DNA of 64,000 nucleotides. It comes from an uncultured Bacteroidota bacterium. GTDB lineage: Bacteria > Bacteroidota > Bacteroidia > Flavobacteriales > Flavobacteriaceae. Every line of letters begins with the position of its first letter. The first letter of the stretch is position 1. Shown piece by piece: positions 33,313 through 41,552 of this stretch. The notes beneath the pieces were generated by a model. The model did no database searches. It was given only the letters and a program-made list of their open reading frames with translations, and was not told where the DNA came from. The stretch covers positions 1-64,000 of the forward strand of contig CACMVZ010000003.1 of assembly GCA_902617285.1 (NCBI GenBank), written 5' to 3'. Position numbers and translations under genes: made by a program.

Positions 33313-34761
33313 TTAAATTTTTTTAATTAAATTTTCAATTCGTTGAAGTGTTTCCTCTGGCCCAATAAAATCTATAATCTTAAATAAATCAGGCCCAGAA
33401 AGACTTCCAACTAACGAAAGTCTTAGCGTTTTCATAATATTCCCAAAAGAAATATCGTTTTCTGCTCCAAACTTCATAAGCTCATTTTTAAGTTCAAAAG
33501 GACTGTTAATAAGCTCACTATTTAATTTACAAAAATTTAAAACACTAAATATTACCTCTCTGTTAATTTTTTCAATTGCTGACGCATTAATTTCCTTAGG
33601 CTGCTTAATAAAAACTGAAAGCTCTTTGTCAATGTCTTTGGAGGTGTTCAGCCTCTCTTTAACTAACTCAACAATTTCTATAGCTTTGGGCTCGCCATAT
33701 CTTTCAACCAGCAATTTTTTTGTTTGTTCAGAGAGATCTAATATTCTTTTAGAATCAAGATCTTTTAGGTGCAAGTGATTAATCCACAGCGCTTTTTTAA
33801 AATCAAAACGAGCTCCTGATTTGTTTATTTCCCCATAGTTAAAAGATTCAACCAGCTCTTCCATTGTATACTTCTCCTTTTCTTCTTTATTGCTCCAACC
33901 TAGAAGCGCCAAGTAATTATTAAGGCCTTCAGGCACAAAACCGTGCTCTTTAAACCCATTAGAGTCTTTCCATTTAACAGCAAAAATAGGGTGCTCCTGT
34001 TCATCTGCATCTCTTTTTGAAAGCTTACCCGCACCACCAGTTTTTAAAATTAAAGGGAGGTGGTAAAATTTAGGAGGGATCCATCCAAAAAACTCATAAA
34101 GTAGATAATGAACAGGAAGTGATGAGAGCCATTCTTCACCCCTAACCACTGATGTTATTTTCATATCATTATCGTCAACAACATTTGCTAAATGATAGGT
34201 TGGCATTCCATCAGACTTAAGAATAACTTTGTCTTCGAGCTCATTAGAATCAAAAGTTAATTCTCCGCGAATCTCATCGTAAGCAGATATTTTTTTATTT
34301 TCCGGAATAGCTAGTCTTACTACATACCTGCCTTCTTCTACTCTTTTTTTTCTTTCTTCCTCAGATACTGTAAAAGAGTTGTTAAGCCCCATTCTTGTTT
34401 TTACATTGTATTTAAAATCTTTACCCCCAGCTTCTCTAGCGCTATCAAGATCTTCTTGTGAGTCAAATGCATAGTAAGCATTTTCTTGCTTTAATAATTT
34501 GTCTACTTGTTTTTTATAAAGGCTGGATCTGTTACTCTGTCTAATTGGACCTTCATCAACATTAAGGCCCAACCATTCAAGAGAATCAATTATATGTTTC
34601 TCTGCACCATCGACAGTTCTCTTGCTGTCAGTATCTTCAATTCTTAAAATGAATTTGCCTCCGCTTTTTTTTGCTATCAAATAATTAAAAAGAGCTGTCC
34701 TTACTCCTCCAATATGTAGTGGGCCGGTTGGGCTTGGTGCAAACCTTGCTCTTTCTCTCAT
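33313..34761 (-). CDS. gltX: Glutamyl-tRNA synthetase
   Basis: A 482-residue discriminating-type class I synthetase. RFAPSPTGPLHIGGVRTALFNYL carries the HIGH motif at 15-18, LRIEDTDSKR follows, and GKLSKRDADE is the KMSKS loop near 257. The C-terminal anticodon-binding domain is complete. With glnS next to it, the cell charges Gln directly and does not depend on the transamidation route. Its ATG lies four bases from a minus-strand promoter box, so it is probably leaderless. The SPFH gene follows in the same operon. Confidence 0.95.
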   Translation of the reverse strand: MRERARFAPSPTGPLHIGGVRTALFNYLIAKKSGGKFILRIEDTDSKRTVDGAEKHIIDSLEWLGLNVDEGPIRQSNRSSLYKKQVDKLLKQENAYYAFDSQEDLDSAREAGGKDFKYNVKTRMGLNNSFTVSEEERKKRVEEGRYVVRLAIPENKKISAYDEIRGELTFDSNELEDKVILKSDGMPTYHLANVVDDNDMKITSVVRGEEWLSSLPVHYLLYEFFGWIPPKFYHLPLILKTGGAGKLSKRDADEQEHPIFAVKWKDSNGFKEHGFVPEGLNNYLALLGWSNKEEKEKYTMEELVESFNYGEINKSGARFDFKKALWINHLHLKDLDSKRILDLSEQTKKLLVERYGEPKAIEIVELVKERLNTSKDIDKELSVFIKQPKEINASAIEKINREVIFSVLNFCKLNSELINSPFELKNELMKFGAENDISFGNIMKTLRLSLVGSLSGPDLFKIIDFIGPEETLQRIENLIKKI

Positions 34762-34765
34762 AGTT

Positions 34766-34773
34766 CAAATATA
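34766..34773 (-). promoter_or_regulatory. Promoter -7 box of gltX
   Basis: On the minus strand this reads TATATTTG, ending four bases before the gltX ATG at 34761. Confidence 0.6.
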
Positions 34774-34816
34774 ACACCATATTCAACGTTTTAGAAATTA
34801 TACCCTATAATTGATT

Positions 34817-34824
34817 TATATTTG
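34817..34824 (+). promoter_or_regulatory. Promoter -7 box of ybeY
   Basis: TATATTTG ends seven bases before the ATG at 34832. It rules out the upstream TTG at 34811 as start, since that codon precedes the box. Confidence 0.6.
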
Positions 34825-34831
34825 TCAAATT

Positions 34832-35254
34832 ATGCATGATGTTAAAATAAATGGAGCAAAAAATCAGCTTTTTGACACTAAGCGTGTATCACAAAAGCTA
34901 ATTGATTTTGCAACAGAAGAGGGTTTTAAAGTTGACAGGCTTGAGTATAATTTTGTCGATTCAGAAAAGATGCACTCTCTAAATAAAGATTTTTTAAATC
35001 ATGACACCGACACTGATATAATTACTTTTGATTATTCTAAATCAAAAACAATAATAGCAGAGGTTTTCATTTCAAATGAAATGATGATCAAAAATGCCTC
35101 TGAAAATATGCAAAGCATTGAAAATGAGTCTTTTAGACTTCTTTCTCATGGTTTGTTACATTGCATGGGCTATAAAGACAATACGGTCGAAGAGAAGGCG
35201 ATAATGAGAAAAAAAGAAGAAGAGTTTATCTTTGCTGTTTCACGTGAAACATAA
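34832..35254 (+). CDS. ybeY: Endoribonuclease YbeY
   Basis: A 140-residue rRNA-maturation nuclease. The zinc motif reads HGLLHCMGYKD, with His106 and His110; the third ligand position is Asp116 rather than His, which I recall as usual in Bacteroidota. Earlier, NHDTDTDIITFDYS is the conserved central strand. ATG at 34832 is chosen because the promoter box lies just upstream. The last five codons (VSRET) are encoded by a perfect parS sequence, and mnmG starts three bases after its stop. Confidence 0.93.
   Translation: MHDVKINGAKNQLFDTKRVSQKLIDFATEEGFKVDRLEYNFVDSEKMHSLNKDFLNHDTDTDIITFDYSKSKTIIAEVFISNEMMIKNASENMQSIENESFRLLSHGLLHCMGYKDNTVEEKAIMRKKEEEFIFAVSRET
35236..35251. promoter_or_regulatory. 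parS centromere site (ParB binding), left of mnmG
   Basis: TGTTTCACGTGAAACA is a perfect 16-bp palindrome and an exact match to the bacterial parS consensus TGTTNCACGTGAAACA. It is embedded in the last codons of ybeY. parS sites load ParB for chromosome segregation and cluster near the replication origin in most bacteria. Confidence 0.9.
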
Positions 35255-35257
35255 ATT

Positions 35258-37129
35258 ATGTTTGAATCTAAATATGATGTTATAGTTGTAGGAGGGGGTC
35301 ATGCGGGAGCAGAGGCTGCTGCGGCATCAGCAAATCTTGGAGCAAAGACACTTCTTGTAACAATGAATCTTCAAACCATTGGTCAAATGTCATGTAATCC
35401 TGCTATGGGAGGTATTGCCAAAGGACAGATCGTGAGAGAAATTGATGCACTTGGAGGATACAGTGGTGTTGTTTCTGATTTAACTGCGATTCAATTCAAA
35501 ATGCTTAATAAATCAAAGGGTCCAGCTATGTGGAGCCCAAGAGTTCAGTCAGATAGAGCTCAATTTGCTTTAAAATGGAGGGAGATGCTGGAGAAGACTC
35601 CTAATTTAGATTTTTATCAGGACATGGTTGTTGGGTTGATTGTTCAAAACAATAAGGTTGAGGGTGTCAAAACAGGTCTTGGTAATAATATTTTTTCTAA
35701 AACGGTTATTTTAACCAACGGTACTTTTTTAAATGGATTAATCCATGTTGGAGAAACAAACTTTGGTGGCGGAAGGGTTGGAGAGAAGTCCTCTACAGGA
35801 ATAACGTCTGACCTTGAGTCATATGGCTTTGTTTCTGGGAGAATGAAAACAGGCACCCCGCCTAGAGTAGATGGACGATCTCTAGATTATTCCGTTATGG
35901 AAGAGCAACCTGGGGATGAAATGCCGGCAAAATTTAGTTTTCTTGAGGAGATTAAACCTCTTAAACATCAAACAAGTTGTTATATAACCTATACAAATTC
36001 AAATGTCCACGATATTATGGTAGATTCTTTTGATAGATCGCCAATGTTTAATGGAAAAATTAACAGCACAGGCCCAAGATACTGTCCATCAATTGAAGAT
36101 AAGATTTATAGGTTTTCAGATAAAGACCGTCATCAAATTTTTGTTGAGCCTGAGGGTCTTAATACTGTTGAGGTATATGTAAATGGTTTTTCTACATCAA
36201 TGCCTGAGGACGTTCAATATTCAGCAATTAAAAAAATACCAGGTTTTGAAAATGTAAAATTTTTTAGACCAGGTTATGCAATTGAGTATGATTATTTCCC
36301 CCCAACTCAGTTAACCTTAACACTTGAAACAAAAATTATAGAGAATTTGTTTTTTGCTGGACAAATTAATGGAACAACAGGGTATGAAGAAGCAGCAGCA
36401 CAAGGGTTGATGGCAGGGATTAATGCTGCAGCAAAAGTTTTTTCAAAAGATTCATTGATTCTTACAAGGAGCGAAGCTTATATCGGAGTATTAATTGATG
36501 ATCTTATTACAAAAGGAACAGAAGAGCCTTATAGGATGTTTACGTCTCGAGCTGAGTATAGAACTCTTTTAAGACAAGATAATGCTGACATAAGACTAAC
36601 AGAAAAATCTTTTAATATTGGCCTTGCGTCTAAAAAAAGATTTGATAGAGTACAAAATAAACAAGACAAAGTCAAAGACTATTTAGAATTTTTTGAAAAA
36701 ACAAGCTACGAATTAGATGAAGTCAACCCAATATTAGAATCTGTTGGCTACGAGGCTGTTCCTCAAAAAGCCAAATTGGCTAAAATGTACGCTAGGCCTA
36801 ATATTAAAAAAGATCATATGATCTCTTTATCTTCTGTTAAAGATTACATTGAAAAGAATTCTCTAGATGTTGAAATTATAGAGCAGGCAGAAATTCAGAT
36901 AAAATATAGAGGATACATTGAAAAAGAAAAAACTAATGCTGACAAGTTACAGAGGTTAGAGGATATCAAAATCCCAAAAAACTTTGATTATGACTCTCTT
37001 GCTTCATTATCTTTTGAGGCAAAAGAAAAATTAAACTCTATTAAACCGAGCACCTTATCCCAAGCTTCGAGAATTAGCGGGATTAATCCAAGTGATATTA
37101 GCGTTCTTTTGGTAAAGATGGGTAGATAA
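35258..37129 (+). CDS. mnmG: tRNA uridine-5-carboxymethylaminomethyl modification enzyme MnmG
   Basis: A 623-residue FAD protein that with MnmE modifies the wobble uridine of several tRNAs. The FAD-binding motif VVGGGHAGAEAA spans about residues 10-21. SCNPAMGGIAKGQIVREIDALGG and FFAGQINGTTGYEEAAAQGLMAGINA are strongly conserved, and a C-terminal helical domain ends near SRISGINPSDISVLLV. It is the gene once called gidA, which is close to oriC in many species. Here it lies exactly between two parS sites. Confidence 0.97.
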   Translation: MFESKYDVIVVGGGHAGAEAAAASANLGAKTLLVTMNLQTIGQMSCNPAMGGIAKGQIVREIDALGGYSGVVSDLTAIQFKMLNKSKGPAMWSPRVQSDRAQFALKWREMLEKTPNLDFYQDMVVGLIVQNNKVEGVKTGLGNNIFSKTVILTNGTFLNGLIHVGETNFGGGRVGEKSSTGITSDLESYGFVSGRMKTGTPPRVDGRSLDYSVMEEQPGDEMPAKFSFLEEIKPLKHQTSCYITYTNSNVHDIMVDSFDRSPMFNGKINSTGPRYCPSIEDKIYRFSDKDRHQIFVEPEGLNTVEVYVNGFSTSMPEDVQYSAIKKIPGFENVKFFRPGYAIEYDYFPPTQLTLTLETKIIENLFFAGQINGTTGYEEAAAQGLMAGINAAAKVFSKDSLILTRSEAYIGVLIDDLITKGTEEPYRMFTSRAEYRTLLRQDNADIRLTEKSFNIGLASKKRFDRVQNKQDKVKDYLEFFEKTSYELDEVNPILESVGYEAVPQKAKLAKMYARPNIKKDHMISLSSVKDYIEKNSLDVEIIEQAEIQIKYRGYIEKEKTNADKLQRLEDIKIPKNFDYDSLASLSFEAKEKLNSIKPSTLSQASRISGINPSDISVLLVKMGR

Positions 37130-37966
37130 TTGTTCCACGTGAAACAGATTTTTAAAAAAGATCATAAACTCTTTAAAGTAAAAGACTATATAAAGTCAGG
37201 CGATTTTTTTCAACTATATAAAGACAATAATTCAGGAATAGTTTGGACCTTTTTAGATAAGAATCACAACCATGAGTCTTATTACTTGTCTGAAAAATAT
37301 ATTCCGCATAAAGCAAAAAAAGGTTTTTTTGGTTTTCTATATTTATTTGTTCAAAAGATCATGTTTAAATACAAATTAAAGAATCTAAAATACCACATTA
37401 ACAAAAACAAGACAGTTTTAGATTATGGTTCAGGAGACGGGAGGTTTGCAGAATATTTAAACCAATTACACATTAAAACAATGACCTACGATCCCCTTGT
37501 AAACAAATTAGATAAATCAAAGCCGTTTAATTATCAAACAACTGAAAATCAAGTAGATACACTAATGATGTGGCACGTACTTGAACATTTACCGGATCTA
37601 GATTCATCGATTAAAGCAATATATAATTCTATAAAAAATAAAGGATCTTTGGTAATTGCTGTTCCAAATATCGACAGCTTTGATTCAAAGTTCTATAAAG
37701 AGTGTTGGGCAGGCTTCGATGTCCCTCGTCATCTCTATCATTTTAATCATGAAAGCTTAATTAGCTTTATGGAAAAGCAAGGTTTTATTTATAATTATAG
37801 AAAACCATTATTTTTTGATTCTTTTTATATTTCTATTTTATCAGAGAAAAACAGAAATAATCCATTTGGTATATTGATTGGATTGACTATAGGTTTAATA
37901 TCAAACTTATTCGCACTTTTTTCTACTAACTACTCTTCATCCTTCTACGTCTTTACGAAAGACTAA
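37130..37966 (+). CDS. Class I SAM-dependent methyltransferase next to mnmG
   Basis: A 278-residue methyltransferase. Motif I, VLDYGSGDGRFAEYL, is near residues 95-109, WHVLEHLPDLDSSIKAI follows, and VPNIDSFDSKFYKECWAGFDVPRHLYHFNHESL is typical of UbiG/type 11-12 enzymes acting on lipid or glycan substrates. The C-terminus has a hydrophobic stretch that may touch the membrane. The start is either TTG at 37130 or GTG at 37139. Both lie in or beside the second parS site, which therefore encodes the N-terminus. The 3' end overlaps convergent holB by four bases. Confidence 0.82.
   Translation: MFHVKQIFKKDHKLFKVKDYIKSGDFFQLYKDNNSGIVWTFLDKNHNHESYYLSEKYIPHKAKKGFFGFLYLFVQKIMFKYKLKNLKYHINKNKTVLDYGSGDGRFAEYLNQLHIKTMTYDPLVNKLDKSKPFNYQTTENQVDTLMMWHVLEHLPDLDSSIKAIYNSIKNKGSLVIAVPNIDSFDSKFYKECWAGFDVPRHLYHFNHESLISFMEKQGFIYNYRKPLFFDSFYISILSEKNRNNPFGILIGLTIGLISNLFALFSTNYSSSFYVFTKD
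37131..37146. promoter_or_regulatory. parS centromere site (ParB binding), right of mnmG
   Basis: TGTTCCACGTGAAACA is an exact match to the parS consensus TGTTNCACGTGAAACA, about 1.9 kb from the first copy. It begins two bases after the mnmG stop and forms the first codons of the methyltransferase gene. Confidence 0.88.
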
Positions 37967-39063
37967 ATCTCTTCTTTGTTTATAAGTTTCGTAAGGGTAA
38001 TAGCAAAATTGGTAAACACTATTTTAGAATTTACATTTCTTGAAATTGAATAATGACAATCTTCTATTAATGATATTATTTCAATAAGATTAGAGCTGTT
38101 TACAAAAGGGGCAAGTTTATCAATTTCAAAATTTGTATTTGAAGAAGAAAAAGAACCTAAATTCTTGGAACTATAACTTATTAACATAGCTTCTCTTATT
38201 AGGTATGAACAATAGCTTAAAAAATCTTTTTGCTGATCTCTAGAAATAGAGGCTAGTTTTTCAGACCATTTTGTAAGATCAACAATTGCAGCTTTACTTT
38301 TTTTAGCTAAAAAAGCAAACCGTAAACATTCAACAAAGTTGTTTTCATGAGATATAGAATCAGACTCCTCATCCAAATAATTTAATGATCTTGCAACACT
38401 TCCTCTTGATGTATTTACAATTAAATTGTAGTCAACACCAGTAAAATTTTCTTTAATATAATTTGTGTGATCTACTTTATTTATTGGACTTAAGTTTGAA
38501 ATTTGACAACGAGAAATTATAGTTGGGAGAATAGCCTGAATGTTTGACGTAATTAAAATAAAGTATGTGCTAACAGGGGGTTCCTCTAGAATTTTTAAGA
38601 GTTTATTTGATGTTTGAGGCATCATGGTTTCAGCTCCCCAAAAAATAAAAACTTTGTTCCCCCCTAAGTATGATTTTAGTGAAGATTTTTTTTGCACCTT
38701 TTCAATTTCCGAGACTTTTATTGAGCCTTGAGATACTGTATTACCAACATAGCTTGACCATTTTTGATAATCACCAAAAGTGTTTTCTTTTAAAAACGAC
38801 AACCATTCGGAATAAACATTTTCATCATCTTTTATTGAAGCAAAAGAAGGAAAAGAAAAATGAAGATCAGGGTGATCATAAATATCACCTTGAAAAGAAG
38901 AGTCATTTTTTAGAAGAGATTTTGCAATTTCAATAGCCAAATTCAAACCACCATACCCATCTCTGTCAACTAAAATTTTTGACTGTGGAAAAGATTTGTT
39001 TGTGATAGAATTGTAGATTTTTTCTTTTATATCATATTGTCCTAAAATTCTATCTAAATTCAT
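37963..39063 (-). CDS. holB: DNA polymerase III delta' subunit (clamp-loader ATPase)
   Basis: A protein of about 366 residues with an AAA+ clamp-loader fold. LDRILGQYDIKEKIYNSI is at the N-terminus, VFIFWGAETMMPQTSNKLLKILEEPP carries the sensor/SRC-adjacent LLKxLEEPP motif near residue 150, and FILITSNIQAILPTIISRCQ is classic for HolB/DnaX relatives. The P-loop region (RDGYGGLNLA) is degenerate, as in many delta' subunits that do not bind ATP. ATG at 39063 is chosen because a TTG two codons upstream lies inside the promoter box. Confidence 0.85.
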   Translation of the reverse strand: MNLDRILGQYDIKEKIYNSITNKSFPQSKILVDRDGYGGLNLAIEIAKSLLKNDSSFQGDIYDHPDLHFSFPSFASIKDDENVYSEWLSFLKENTFGDYQKWSSYVGNTVSQGSIKVSEIEKVQKKSSLKSYLGGNKVFIFWGAETMMPQTSNKLLKILEEPPVSTYFILITSNIQAILPTIISRCQISNLSPINKVDHTNYIKENFTGVDYNLIVNTSRGSVARSLNYLDEESDSISHENNFVECLRFAFLAKKSKAAIVDLTKWSEKLASISRDQQKDFLSYCSYLIREAMLISYSSKNLGSFSSSNTNFEIDKLAPFVNSSNLIEIISLIEDCHYSISRNVNSKIVFTNFAITLTKLINKEEI

Positions 39064-39066
39064 ATT

Positions 39067-39074
39067 CAAATATA
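39067..39074 (-). promoter_or_regulatory. Promoter -7 box of holB
   Basis: On the minus strand this reads TATATTTG, three bases before the holB ATG. The opposite-facing pgk box lies only ten bases away. Confidence 0.6.
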
Positions 39075-39084
39075 TATCATATTA

Positions 39085-39092
39085 TATCTTTG
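39085..39092 (+). promoter_or_regulatory. Promoter -7 box of pgk
   Basis: TATCTTTG ends 19 bases before the pgk ATG. It shares the short intergenic space back to back with the holB promoter, so the two -33 regions must overlap the opposing gene or promoter. Confidence 0.6.
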
Positions 39093-39111
39093 TCGACAAA
39101 ATAATATTAAC

Positions 39112-40305
39112 ATGAATCTCTTACAAAATCAAAAATTTAACAATAAGAAAGCTATAATTAGAGTCGACTTAAATGTTCCTTTAAATGAAAAAAAAGAGGT
39201 TACGGATTATACCAGAATTGAGGCAATAAAGAAGACGGTCAATTTTGTTATTGATAACGGAGGGTCATGTATTTTGCTTTCTCATCTTGGAAGGCCTAAA
39301 GGAAAAGATGAAAACTTGTCACTTAAACATATTTTAGGCCCTGTTTCCAAGATCTTGGATAAACCTGTTGTTTTTTTTCAAGACTGTATTGGAGAAGAAG
39401 CAGAACAAGCAACAAAAAAATTACAACCAGGAGAGATTATATTGATGGAAAATTTACGATTTTATAAGGAAGAGACTGATGGAGACAAGTTGTTTGCAGA
39501 AAAACTATCAAGACTTGGAGACCTCTATATAAATGATGCATTTGGAACTTGTCATAGAGAGCACGCTTCTACTGCTGTAATTGCAAAGTACTTTCCTAAT
39601 GAAAAATACGTTGGGAAATTATTACAAAAAGAACTTGAAGCAATTAGTCAAATTGCAGAACATGGAGAAAAACCAGTTCTTGCAATTTTAGGAGGTGCCA
39701 AGGTCTCAAGCAAACTAAATATTTTATATAATTTAATTAAAAAAGTAGATAAAATAATTATTGGAGGAGGAATGGCATACACGTTTATAGCTGCACAGGG
39801 AGGAAAAATAGGAGAGTCTTTGATTGAAGAGGATTTAATAGAAAATGCTAAAGAAATTCTAGAGATTGCTAACAATTTAAACAAAGAAATTATTCTACCG
39901 GATGATATAAAAGCGTCAACAGATTTTGACCAGAATGACTTAGTTAAAACTTTTGATTCAAATAAAATAGAAAAAGGGTGGATGGGCTTAGATATTGGTA
40001 CAAAAACCATTGAGAAATTTAATCAAGCAATTTTATCAAGTAAAACAATTTTTTGGAATGGCCCTGTAGGTGTTTTTGAAAAAGGGGCATTTTTAGAAGG
40101 GACTCGTTCAATTTGTAATTCATTAAAAGAAGCCAAAACCCTTGGGGTAAACGTTATTGTTGGAGGTGGAGACTCAATCGCAGCACTTAAAAAACTTGGA
40201 AAAGAAGATTGGGTTAGCTATATTTCAACAGGAGGAGGTGCTCTTTTGGAGAGCCTGGAAGGTAAAACTCTTCCTGGAGTTAAAGCATTGCTTAATGAGA
40301 ATTAA
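39112..40305 (+). CDS. pgk: Phosphoglycerate kinase
   Basis: A 397-residue glycolytic kinase making ATP from 1,3-bisphosphoglycerate. RVDLNVPLNEKKEVTDYTRIEA is at the N-terminus, LLSHLGRPKG near 60, LMENLRFYKEE near 115, NDAFGTCHREHAST near 143, and FWNGPVGVFEKGAF with VGGGDSIAALKKLG near the C-terminus. All substrate and nucleotide motifs are intact. The stop lies 11 bases inside the next gene, a DUF4837 lipoprotein gene that is probably cotranscribed. Confidence 0.97.
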   Translation: MNLLQNQKFNNKKAIIRVDLNVPLNEKKEVTDYTRIEAIKKTVNFVIDNGGSCILLSHLGRPKGKDENLSLKHILGPVSKILDKPVVFFQDCIGEEAEQATKKLQPGEIILMENLRFYKEETDGDKLFAEKLSRLGDLYINDAFGTCHREHASTAVIAKYFPNEKYVGKLLQKELEAISQIAEHGEKPVLAILGGAKVSSKLNILYNLIKKVDKIIIGGGMAYTFIAAQGGKIGESLIEEDLIENAKEILEIANNLNKEIILPDDIKASTDFDQNDLVKTFDSNKIEKGWMGLDIGTKTIEKFNQAILSSKTIFWNGPVGVFEKGAFLEGTRSICNSLKEAKTLGVNVIVGGGDSIAALKKLGKEDWVSYISTGGGALLESLEGKTLPGVKALLNEN

Positions 40306-41281
40306 ACTTTTTTATAAAACCATATTAATCCTTTTGATTTTTGGCCTTTTAGGGGGCTGTAATTCTAATGGTTCAAATGCTTACGTTCCAGAATCAAGCG
40401 GAAATATTAATGCATTAACCGTGGTTATGCCTCAAGCTTTATGGAGTAAATCACTAGGAACTGATGTAAGAAATATATTAATGGAGCCCTATGAAGGCCT
40501 CCCTTTTGATGAACCAAAATATGATTTATATCATCTTGACCCATCTATTTTTACAGGATTTGCTAGAAGTGGAAGAAATATAGTTTTTTTCAAAAAAGAC
40601 ACATCCAATCAAGGTTTTAGATTGATTAAAAATTTATGGGCGAGACCTCAGATAGCAGGACTTATTACAGGAGAAGATGAAGAAGTTATGAAGTTCTATT
40701 TTGATGAGAATAAAGACCTTCTTTTAAGATCAATAAACGAGAATGAAAGATTAGAAAAGATCAGAAGAATGTCAAAAGCGTTAAATAAAGATAAAGAACT
40801 AGCAGATAGATTTGGAATATCTATGACTTTTCCAGATGCTTATAAAACTGTAAAAGACACAACTAATTTTGTGTGGATTGAAAAGGAAGTTTACAAAGGG
40901 CATCTAAACATCATAACTTACACTTTGCCCTTAGACATAGATCTGAAGAAAATTGAAGAAAGAATTCCTGCAATAAGAGATTCAATTGGCAAAATTTATG
41001 TTCCCGGAAGGGTTCCAGGATCTTACATGATAACGGAAAGGGCTTATTTGCCATATTATTATAAAACTTCAGTCAATAATTTGGAAGCTTTACTAACTAA
41101 AGGAACATGGGAGGTTCAAAACGACTTTATGGCAGGCCCTTATGTAAACTACATCATTAAAGACACTTTAAATAAAAGAAACATTGTGATTGAAGGGTTT
41201 TCCTTTGCACCCTCAGAGAGCAAAAGAGATTATATGTTTGAACTAAACACTATAATAACGACTCTGAAGCTAGTAAATTAG
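40295..41281 (+). CDS. DUF4837 family lipoprotein
   Basis: A 328-residue lipoprotein. The signal segment MRIKLFYKTILILLIFGLL is followed by a lipobox ending GGC near residue 22. The body matches the DUF4837 family of Bacteroidota, with ALTVVMPQALW, EPYEGLPFDEPKYDLYHLDP and FARSGRNIVFFK as recurring features. The function is unknown. Because the true start lies inside the end of pgk, translational coupling is likely. A longer upstream frame through pgk exists but lacks a signal peptide and is rejected. Confidence 0.85.
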   Translation: MRIKLFYKTILILLIFGLLGGCNSNGSNAYVPESSGNINALTVVMPQALWSKSLGTDVRNILMEPYEGLPFDEPKYDLYHLDPSIFTGFARSGRNIVFFKKDTSNQGFRLIKNLWARPQIAGLITGEDEEVMKFYFDENKDLLLRSINENERLEKIRRMSKALNKDKELADRFGISMTFPDAYKTVKDTTNFVWIEKEVYKGHLNIITYTLPLDIDLKKIEERIPAIRDSIGKIYVPGRVPGSYMITERAYLPYYYKTSVNNLEALLTKGTWEVQNDFMAGPYVNYIIKDTLNKRNIVIEGFSFAPSESKRDYMFELNTIITTLKLVN

Positions 41282-41285
41282 AATA

Positions 41286-41438
41286 CTATTCTTTTGTTTC
41301 TTCTTCTTCCTCTTTTGTAGCTTTTTTAAACTCCTTAATTCCGCTTCCAAGTCCCCTCATAAGTTCAGGAATTTTTCTACCACCAAAAAGTAGAAGAACG
41401 ACAATAATAATTAGAATAATTTGAGGTCCACCTATCAT
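41286..41438 (-). CDS. tatA: Twin-arginine translocase subunit TatA/E
   Basis: A 50-residue protein found by reading the minus strand between the DUF4837 and M23 genes. One membrane helix (about residues 6-18) is followed by [23 protein letters not shown], the hallmark amphipathic region of TatA/TatE, and an acidic tail of Glu residues. TatA forms the pore that exports folded proteins. Bacteroidota TatA proteins are commonly short. It stands alone here, with tatC elsewhere. A possible promoter box lies at 41471-41478. Confidence 0.9.
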   Translation of the reverse strand: MIGGPQIILIIIVVLLLFGGRKIPELMRGLGSGIKEFKKATKEEEEETKE

Positions 41439-41470
41439 ATTTGAAAATTTATAGAACTATGTTCGAAAAA

Positions 41471-41478
41471 CAAATTTA
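41471..41478 (-). promoter_or_regulatory. Possible promoter -7 box of tatA
   Basis: On the minus strand this reads TAAATTTG, matching TAnnTTTG. It would give a leader of roughly 30 bases. Confidence 0.4.
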
Positions 41479-41539
41479 AAGAATTATTTTTTGTAATATG
41501 AATTTATTAAACAGATAATAACTTCTGACTAACTATACA

Positions 41540-41547
41540 TATATTTG
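41540..41547 (+). promoter_or_regulatory. Promoter -7 box of the M23 peptidase gene
   Basis: TATATTTG ends five bases before the ATG at 41553. Confidence 0.6.
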
Positions 41548-41552
41548 CATTA

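Noticed and set aside
34832-35254. YbeY lacking its third zinc-ligand His (Asp116 instead)
   Set aside because: I recall this GYKD form as usual for Bacteroidota YbeY, so it is a lineage feature and not a defect.
40157-40294. Long N-terminal extension of the DUF4837 protein running through pgk
   Set aside because: The ATG at 40295 gives a clean lipoprotein signal, while the extension is pgk read in another frame.
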